Assembly: GCF_002776575.1 (NCBI RefSeq)
Contig: NZ_CP022548.1
Span: forward strand, 759,001 to 823,000
Source of the DNA: Sphingorhabdus sp. YGSMI21
GTDB taxonomy: Bacteria > Pseudomonadota > Alphaproteobacteria > Sphingomonadales > Sphingomonadaceae
Direction of reading: 5' to 3'
DNA: 64,000 bases
Part shown: one piece after another, positions 58,201 to 64,000 of the stretch
Numbering within the stretch: position 1 is the stretch's first letter
Layout: every line of letters starts with the position of its first letter
Made by a program: the position numbers and the translations under genes
The notes under the pieces: generated by a model
Told to the model about the DNA's origin: nothing
Database searches by the model: none
The model's input: only the letters and a program-made list of their open reading frames with translations

Positions 58201-61011
58201 CTATTTCTTCATGCTGTCCCGGAGCGCCGCCAGCTCGGCAAAGGCCCCGCCAGCGGTGGCGAGAACCGGTTCCGCCTTGCGCTTGGCGGGCGCGCCCTTG
58301 TTCTTTTTCTGGTGCTTCTCGCGGGGTTTGAAATAGCTTTGGTTTTTCTTGCGCGCCATGCCTTTCCAGCGCCAATATTGAACGGCCGGTGCCGGTTCTG
58401 CCGGATCGGATTCTGCGTCGGAAGAAACCTCTTCCACTGTCGCTTTCGCCGCATCCGCCGTGTCGGCAACCGCGTCCGGTGTGGCAGGCTTTTCCGCTTC
58501 CGTGCCGGTGTCGGCAGCACTGGCTTCCTGTGACGCCGTGGCCTCCGCGTCCGCCGGGACCACCGGATCTGCCGCAGCGGCAGGCGCTTCGACCGGCGCC
58601 GGCTTGTCATCGGTTTTGACAAAGCCTGCCAGATCGAGCAGCGCTTCATGACAGGCTTTCGACAGGCCGAGGGATGTTGCCAGAGCCGAGTCCACAGCGA
58701 ATACCGCGTCCTGCTTGCGGGCCTCATGTGCCTGCTTGACCAGTCGCTCGACCATGTCGACCCTGACATATTCGTCGGCAATCCTGCGGAAACCGAGACG
58801 CGTGGCATGGCCGGCAGAGGAGAATGTCCCCTGTTTCAGATGCACCGCATTGTCTGGCGCCTGTTCGATCATCGGCTCTTCGTCATAGGCGGCAAACAAG
58901 GCCGTCCGCCAGAGCACAGCACCGGGCTTCATCAGCGCGTGGTGAAAAATATCGAGCGCGCCGAATACCAGACCGGCGCGGCGCGCGTGCCCGCGCATAT
59001 CATTGTCGAGCGCCCGGACGGCCTGATCGATTTCGCGCCGCGAGAGAATCCCGCCCGCGTCGACAATCTGCGCGAACAGCGCACGCACCGCCGGCGGCGT
59101 TGCCGGCTCGTTGGCAAGAGCGTCAATCTTGACCAGCCCCTGCAAATGCTTCGCCTTCATCGAATCAACCCAGGCCTTGACCCGGTCCATGACCTTCTGG
59201 CTGTCCTCGGGCGTCATATCCTTGATCGAGCGCTCGAACCTGATCTCGGGTTGCAACAGCGTCTTGCCCTTCGTCAGGACCGCAAGCCGGCTGTCGCCCC
59301 AGAGGATTGCCGGCTGTCCGGCCGAATCGGCAACCAGCTCCAGAACGGAGTCCGGTGCCTTGGCAAGAGCGTCTGCATTGTCCGTCATAATCCGTCCCAA
59401 ATATCTTTCTGCCGCAGCCAGCAGCATTTTTCGATCTTCTCTCCGGCTATCGGAAGGCACGACAAATTGAAAGCCCTTGAGTGTTCCTATTTCCTGTCCC
59501 TCGACCAGGACCTTGCCATCGTCATCGACGATGACATCCTGATGCAACATATCTTTCAGCAGACCGCGCATCAACACCCGTGTCCGCTTGTCGACGAAAC
59601 GCTGGGTCAGCTGGCTGTGCATGGCATCACTGAGGCGCGACTCCAGCGCCCGGGTCCGGTCAACCATCGCTTCGGGCTGTTCCACCCAGCGGGACTTTTG
59701 CGCGATATAGCTCCAGCTGCGCGCGGCAGCGATCCGCGCGCCCAAAGTGGCGATATCGCCCTGGACATTTTCCAGCCGGGCAATTTCCTGCGCCATCCGG
59801 GCGTGGGGAATGCGACCCGATCCGCTGGCGAGATGCGGCCAGAGCGAAGCGACGAAGCGCGCCTGGTGATCGGCACCGACCTTGCGAAAATCTGGGATGG
59901 AGGCCGCTTCCCAGAGCAGCCGGATCTTGTCGGGTGATTGCGCGAGACCGGCCACCGCCTGATCCTGCGCCAGCCGTTTCAATACCGCCAGATCGACCGC
60001 TTCCGGAGCCGCCTGCAACCGGCGACCCTGCGGAAATTCCTCCAGCGAGCCGATCAGGCGGTCGACCGAACCGAAATCCGGCTCGGCGTTGCGCCAGTAG
60101 AGCCATTCCAGCTTCGGGAAATGATGCGATTCAAGATTTTCGATATCCTCCGGCTGCAGTTCGTCCGACGTGGCAAGGCCGGTCAGCACGCCGAAACTAC
60201 CGTCCTTCTGGTGCCGGCCGGCGCGCCCGGCAATCTGTCCGATTTCCGCCAGGGTGAGCGGCCGGCGGCGGCGACCGTCGAATTTCTTCAGCGCGGCAAA
60301 GGCGACATGAGTGACGTCGAGATTGAGCCCCATGCCGATCGCATCGGTGGCGACAAGATAGTCGACTTCACCGTCCTGGTACATTTTGACCTGGGCGTTG
60401 CGGGTCTGCGGCGACAGGCTGCCCATGACGATCGCCGCGCCACCATGCTGGCGCCGCAGCATTTCGGCGATCGCGTATACATCCTCGAGCGAGAAGGCGA
60501 CGATGGCCGAACGCCTCGGCAAGCGCGAGAGCTTGCGCGGGCCGGCATAGCTGAGGGTCGAAAACCGGGGCCGGGTGACGATTTCGGCATCGGGCAGCAA
60601 GGCCTCGATCAGTGGGCGCAGGCTCTCGGACCCGAGGATCATCGTTTCCTCGCGGCCGCGCGCGTGCAGCATCCGGTCGGTGAAAATATGGCCGCGTTCG
60701 GGATCAATGCCGATTTGCGCCTCGTCGATCGCGACAAAGGCGAATTCCCGGTCCATCGGCATCGCTTCTGCGGTGCACAGGAACCATTGCGCGTCTTTCG
60801 GAATGATCTTTTCCTCACCCGTGACCAGCGCTACCCGGTTGACACCTTTCAGCGCCACAACCCGGTCATAGACCTCGCGCGCCAGCAAGCGCAGCGGAAA
60901 GCCGATCATCCCGCTCGAATGGGCACACATGCGCTCGATGGCAAGATGGGTTTTGCCGGTGTTGGTCGGGCCGAGAACGGCGACAAGAGACGACTGGGAA
61001 AACGGGGACAT
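58201..61011 (-). CDS. SUV3-like superfamily 2 RNA helicase
   Basis: A 936-residue helicase resembling mitochondrial SUV3, which works with the RNA degradosome. Walker A GPTNTGKTH is at residues 14-22, AIDEAQIGIDPERGHIF is motif II (DEAQ, about 95), and the second RecA domain has MGLNLDVTHVAF and IGQIAGRAGRHQKDGSFG (motif VI, near 270-290). The C-terminal part contains a Pro/Ala/acidic low-complexity region (about 830-890) then a basic tail with KKNQSYFKPREKHQKKNKG. The S4 protein follows directly. Confidence 0.92.
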   Translation of the reverse strand: MSPFSQSSLVAVLGPTNTGKTHLAIERMCAHSSGMIGFPLRLLAREVYDRVVALKGVNRVALVTGEEKIIPKDAQWFLCTAEAMPMDREFAFVAIDEAQIGIDPERGHIFTDRMLHARGREETMILGSESLRPLIEALLPDAEIVTRPRFSTLSYAGPRKLSRLPRRSAIVAFSLEDVYAIAEMLRRQHGGAAIVMGSLSPQTRNAQVKMYQDGEVDYLVATDAIGMGLNLDVTHVAFAALKKFDGRRRRPLTLAEIGQIAGRAGRHQKDGSFGVLTGLATSDELQPEDIENLESHHFPKLEWLYWRNAEPDFGSVDRLIGSLEEFPQGRRLQAAPEAVDLAVLKRLAQDQAVAGLAQSPDKIRLLWEAASIPDFRKVGADHQARFVASLWPHLASGSGRIPHARMAQEIARLENVQGDIATLGARIAAARSWSYIAQKSRWVEQPEAMVDRTRALESRLSDAMHSQLTQRFVDKRTRVLMRGLLKDMLHQDVIVDDDGKVLVEGQEIGTLKGFQFVVPSDSRREDRKMLLAAAERYLGRIMTDNADALAKAPDSVLELVADSAGQPAILWGDSRLAVLTKGKTLLQPEIRFERSIKDMTPEDSQKVMDRVKAWVDSMKAKHLQGLVKIDALANEPATPPAVRALFAQIVDAGGILSRREIDQAVRALDNDMRGHARRAGLVFGALDIFHHALMKPGAVLWRTALFAAYDEEPMIEQAPDNAVHLKQGTFSSAGHATRLGFRRIADEYVRVDMVERLVKQAHEARKQDAVFAVDSALATSLGLSKACHEALLDLAGFVKTDDKPAPVEAPAAAADPVVPADAEATASQEASAADTGTEAEKPATPDAVADTADAAKATVEEVSSDAESDPAEPAPAVQYWRWKGMARKKNQSYFKPREKHQKKNKGAPAKRKAEPVLATAGGAFAELAALRDSMKK

Positions 61012-61181
61012 TGCCGATACAACAGCCGATCAGGCGCGCAGTTGCAAGAGGCTTGGCGCAAAAAGCGCGGACGCTGACCGGATAACCTTGATTTTACACG
61101 ATTCACCGCATGTAAACGGCCTGCACGGCGGCTTAATTTGACTTTAACCAAGTTCCTGCACAGAGGTTGCTCATATACAGG

Positions 61182-62786
61182 ATGCAAAGTCATGAATTTG
61201 CATCGCAAGGGGTTCGTTTGTTCAAGAGTATCGACGATATCGACATGCAAATTCAGGGGTCTGCAGCGATCGCAGCCAATCCCCTTTCGTCGTCGCCAGC
61301 CCGAACCGGCCTTTCCCGAGAAAAATTCGCCGAATGGCGTGAATATCTTTCCGAACTCGACTGGGTGCCCGATCTGGGCGTCGACATCGGCAGCCCGACC
61401 TGGTTTCGCGGGCTGGTAACGCTGACCGCGCTGTGCGGCTTTGCGATCAGCGCGCTTCCCGATTTTGGTCCGATTGCCGGACATCGCGCCGAGCCGCTGA
61501 GCGGCTACCGCGCCGACCAGGCCCGCTCGCAAATGATTGCCCCGCTCGCTTATGGCTCCGACACCGGCATCAGGATGGCGGCGACGGACGCGGTGCGCCC
61601 GCTGGCGGAAAGTCCCGAACGGCCCTCGATCGAACTGGTCGCCACGCTTGGTCGCGGCGACAGCCTGCGCCGGGTGCTGCAGCGCGCCGGGGTCGCCAGC
61701 GACGAAGCCGCCCAGGCCAATGACCTGATCAGCCGTGCCGTTCCGCTTGGTGATATCAAGCCCGGCACCAAGATCGACGTGATACTGGGCCGTCGCCCGG
61801 CCAAGAATCAGGCACGACCGCTCGACCAGCTGGCCTTTCGCGCCCGCTTTGACCTCAATCTCGAGATATTGCGCGACAGCGCGGGTTTGAAACTGAACCG
61901 CAAGCCTATTCTCGTCGACGACACGCCGTTGCGGATCAGGGGCACGGTCGGTTCGAGCCTCTATCGCTCGGCGCGCGCCGCGGGCGCACCGGCTGATGCG
62001 GTGCAGAAATATCTCCAGGTCATCGGCTCCAAATTGTCGGTATCCCGCGACATCCGCGCCACCGACGAATTTGATATCATCCTGTCCTATCGCCGCGCCG
62101 AAACCGGAGAGGTCGAAGTTGGCGACCTGATTTACGCCGGCCTCGATCGCGGCGGCAAGCCGCAGGCGCAGATGCTGAAATGGCAGAGCGGCGGCCGGAC
62201 CAACTGGTTCGAAGCTTCGGGTGTTGGCCAGTCCAGCGGCGAACTGGCCCGGCCGACCAACGGACGGATCACCTCCGGCTACGGCATGCGCCGCCATCCG
62301 ATCCTGCGCTACAAGCGTATGCACAGCGGACTGGATTTCGGTGGCGGCTATGGCGCCCCCATTTATGCCGTGACCGACGGCACCGTCACCTATGCCGGAC
62401 GCAAGGGCGGCTTTGGCAATTATGTCAAGCTGCGGCACAGTGGCGGCCTGGCTTCCGGCTATGCCCATATGAGCCGCATTGCGGTGAGCAACGGGCGGCA
62501 AGTCCGCCGGGGCCAGATCATCGGCTATATCGGCTCGACCGGCCTGTCGACGGGCCCGCATCTTCATTATGAACTTTATCGCGGCGGACGTGCCATCAAT
62601 CCACAGTCGGTCAAATTTGTCGAACGCGCGCAGCTGGGCGGACGCGAACTGCGCCGTTTCAAGGGCGAGTTGCAGAAGCTGCAGCAAGTGGCACCGGGCG
62701 CGGCCCTCGCGCCGCTGAAAAGCGCTTCGGTACAAAGCGAACCGGAACGCGAGATCAACCGGCTGAACAAACCCCTGAAAAGCTAG
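61182..62786 (+). CDS. M23 family peptidoglycan endopeptidase
   Basis: About 534 residues. An N-terminal cytoplasmic stretch is followed by a membrane helix (LVTLTALCGFAISALPDF), then a LysM-less periplasmic linker domain (ELVATLGRGDSLRRVLQRAG and later repeats) and the C-terminal M23/LytM domain. Zinc ligands are seen in RMHSGLDFGGGYG (His, Asp near 380) and GPHLHYEL (His near 460-462), with SGYGMRRHPILRYKRM ahead. It would cut cross-bridge peptides in the sacculus. Start uncertain: ATG 61182, TTG 61167 or TTG 61218 (the last with AAGGGG five bases upstream). Confidence 0.9.
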   Translation: MQSHEFASQGVRLFKSIDDIDMQIQGSAAIAANPLSSSPARTGLSREKFAEWREYLSELDWVPDLGVDIGSPTWFRGLVTLTALCGFAISALPDFGPIAGHRAEPLSGYRADQARSQMIAPLAYGSDTGIRMAATDAVRPLAESPERPSIELVATLGRGDSLRRVLQRAGVASDEAAQANDLISRAVPLGDIKPGTKIDVILGRRPAKNQARPLDQLAFRARFDLNLEILRDSAGLKLNRKPILVDDTPLRIRGTVGSSLYRSARAAGAPADAVQKYLQVIGSKLSVSRDIRATDEFDIILSYRRAETGEVEVGDLIYAGLDRGGKPQAQMLKWQSGGRTNWFEASGVGQSSGELARPTNGRITSGYGMRRHPILRYKRMHSGLDFGGGYGAPIYAVTDGTVTYAGRKGGFGNYVKLRHSGGLASGYAHMSRIAVSNGRQVRRGQIIGYIGSTGLSTGPHLHYELYRGGRAINPQSVKFVERAQLGGRELRRFKGELQKLQQVAPGAALAPLKSASVQSEPEREINRLNKPLKS

Positions 62787-62856
62787 GCCGGCTCTGCCGC
62801 AGCAAAGTTTTTACAGAAGAGTTGAGCAGCGCTTCCGGCTCGGCTAAGCCTTTCCC

Positions 62857-63858
62857 ATGTCACAGCCAGCCTCTTTCCCGCACAGCCGATTGCGCCGCAC
62901 GCGCACCCACTCCTGGAGCCGGGATATGGTCCGGGAGACGCGCCTGACGCCCTCCGATCTGATCTGGCCACTGTTCATCACCGGCGGAGAGGGCGTGGAA
63001 GAACCGATCGCCGCGCTGCCCGGCGTCTCGCGCTGGTCGGTCGACGGAATCGTCGAACGGGCAAGGGAAGCGCGCGATCTTGGCATTCCCTGTCTTGCCC
63101 TGTTTCCCAACACGCCGGCGGATAAACGCAGCGATGACGGCAAGGAAGCGCTCAATCCGGACAATCTGATGTGCCGCGCCACCAGGGCGGTGAAGGATGC
63201 GCTGGGCAACGATATCGGAATTCTGACCGATGTTGCGCTCGACCCCTATACCAGCCACGGCCAGGACGGGCTGATCGACGACAATGGCTATGTCGAGAAT
63301 GACCGCACGCTCGACATGCTGACCAAGCAGGCGCTGAACCAGGCCAATGCCGGCGCGGACATTATCGCGCCATCGGACATGATGGACGGCCGGGTCGGTG
63401 CAATCCGCAATGTGCTGGAACTCGCACATCATCACAATGTCCAGATCATGGCCTATTCGGCCAAATATGCCAGCGCCTTTTACGGCCCGTTCCGCGACGC
63501 GGTGGGTTCGGGTGGGCTGCTCAAGGGCGACAAGAAAACCTACCAGATGGATCCGGCCAACAGCGACGAGGCAATTCGCGAAATCGCCTTTGATATCGCC
63601 GAGGGCGCCGACAGCATCATGGTCAAGCCGGGCCTTGCCTATCTCGACATCATCTATCGCGCCAAGTCAAAATTCAACGTGCCGGTCTTCGCCTATCAGG
63701 TGTCCGGCGAATATGCGCTGATCAAGGTCGGCGCCGAAGCCGGCGTCGGCGACCATGACGCGCTGATGATGGAGAAGCTGCTCGCGTTCAAGCGGGCCGG
63801 ATGCTCGGGCATACTCACCTATTTCGCCGCCGATGCGGCGCGTTTGCTGAATGGCTGA
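62857..63858 (+). CDS. hemB: Delta-aminolevulinic acid dehydratase
   Basis: A 333-residue HemB (porphobilinogen synthase), joining two 5-aminolevulinate molecules for heme, chlorophyll and cobalamin synthesis. The Schiff-base lysines are Lys203 (YSAKYAS) and Lys257 (SIMVKPGLAYLD). The metal-site segment reads TDVALDPYTSHGQDG with Asp in place of the Cys triad of zinc enzymes, so it is the magnesium- or potassium-activated type found in alphaproteobacteria. It overlaps the next gene by 8 bp. Confidence 0.96.
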   Translation: MSQPASFPHSRLRRTRTHSWSRDMVRETRLTPSDLIWPLFITGGEGVEEPIAALPGVSRWSVDGIVERAREARDLGIPCLALFPNTPADKRSDDGKEALNPDNLMCRATRAVKDALGNDIGILTDVALDPYTSHGQDGLIDDNGYVENDRTLDMLTKQALNQANAGADIIAPSDMMDGRVGAIRNVLELAHHHNVQIMAYSAKYASAFYGPFRDAVGSGGLLKGDKKTYQMDPANSDEAIREIAFDIAEGADSIMVKPGLAYLDIIYRAKSKFNVPVFAYQVSGEYALIKVGAEAGVGDHDALMMEKLLAFKRAGCSGILTYFAADAARLLNG

Positions 63859-64000
63859 GAAAACCGGCGATATTGTCCTGGAAACCGAGCGGCTGATCCT
63901 GCGCAAATGGCGCGCGAGCGATATCGAGCCGTTCATGGAGCATCTCAACACCCGCAATGTCATGCGCTGGCTGGGCGGGGTGCAGAGCCGCGAGAAATTC
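63851..64000 (+). CDS. GNAT family N-acetyltransferase (truncated at the right edge)
   Basis: Only the first 50 residues are in the window. ETERLILRKWRASDIEPFME is the characteristic opening of the RimJ/RimL-like GNAT group, which acetylates ribosomal proteins, antibiotics or small amines. The start ATG 63851 overlaps the hemB stop, so the two are likely translated together. The catalytic core lies outside the window. Confidence 0.75.
   Translation, partial: MAEKTGDIVLETERLILRKWRASDIEPFMEHLNTRNVMRWLGGVQSREKF

Overview
The window is chromosomal DNA from an alphaproteobacterium, most likely of the order Sphingomonadales (the Sphingorhabdus/Sphingopyxis/Erythrobacter neighbourhood). This is judged from protein-level resemblance and gene order: a NDUFA12-type complex I subunit next to a DUF2155 lipoprotein and aat; a SUV3-like helicase, S4 protein, fdxA and carD in one line; the aspartate-type metal site in HemB; and sphingomonad-style intergenic repeats. 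Coding density is high. I recognised no insertion sequence, prophage, CRISPR array or replication origin.

Layout. 1-6.4 kb: a truncated fatty acyl-AMP ligase, recX, a double cold-shock protein, a DUF192 lipoprotein, NDUFA12, DUF2155, aat (which overlaps DUF2155 tail to tail by 283 bp), an OxyR-like regulator without its peroxidatic cysteine, and a small coiled-coil gene. 6.5-12.1 kb: nhaA, a large metallophosphoesterase, a DUF454 membrane protein, a Rieske oxygenase alpha subunit, a cupin and a degenerate PilZ protein. 12.4-15.7 kb: tRNA-Trp, a VOC protein, and a TetR/PhyH/two-isomerase cluster with a perfect 42-bp palindrome between the divergent tetR and phyH genes. 15.9-36.5 kb: the transcription/translation core secE-nusG-rplK-rplA, rplJ-rplL and rpoB-rpoC. 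Here it is broken by two inserted blocks (transglutaminase-like and GFA genes; then a membrane gene, apt, a nucleosidase, a carotenoid oxygenase, a TetR and a membrane sulfatase).

36.5-49.7 kb: a secreted protein ending in an MVL-type mannan-binding lectin domain, a quinone/electrophile module (azoR, pirin, divergent LysR), a LysE exporter, a PDZ-M48 protease, a small lipoprotein, galU, msrA, an RND efflux permease with its adaptor, an aquaporin and a Sua5-type tRNA-modification enzyme. 49.8-64 kb: an acyl-CoA dehydrogenase, a DUF815 ATPase, a sorbosone-dehydrogenase-like protein, two small genes, two DUF2807 proteins around a methyltransferase, carD, fdxA, an S4 protein, a SUV3-like helicase, an M23 peptidase, hemB and the start of a GNAT acetyltransferase.

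How genes work together. apt and the nucleosidase overlap and form a plausible adenine-salvage pair. azoR and pirin face a divergent LysR gene. The PhyH and two glutathione-S-transferase-kappa-like proteins overlap or abut and sit beside their probable TetR repressor, so they look like a small inducible catabolic unit of unknown substrate. rpoB has its own well-formed promoter and a leader hairpin, consistent with its separation from rplJL. All functions are read from motifs and family knowledge; no searches could be run.
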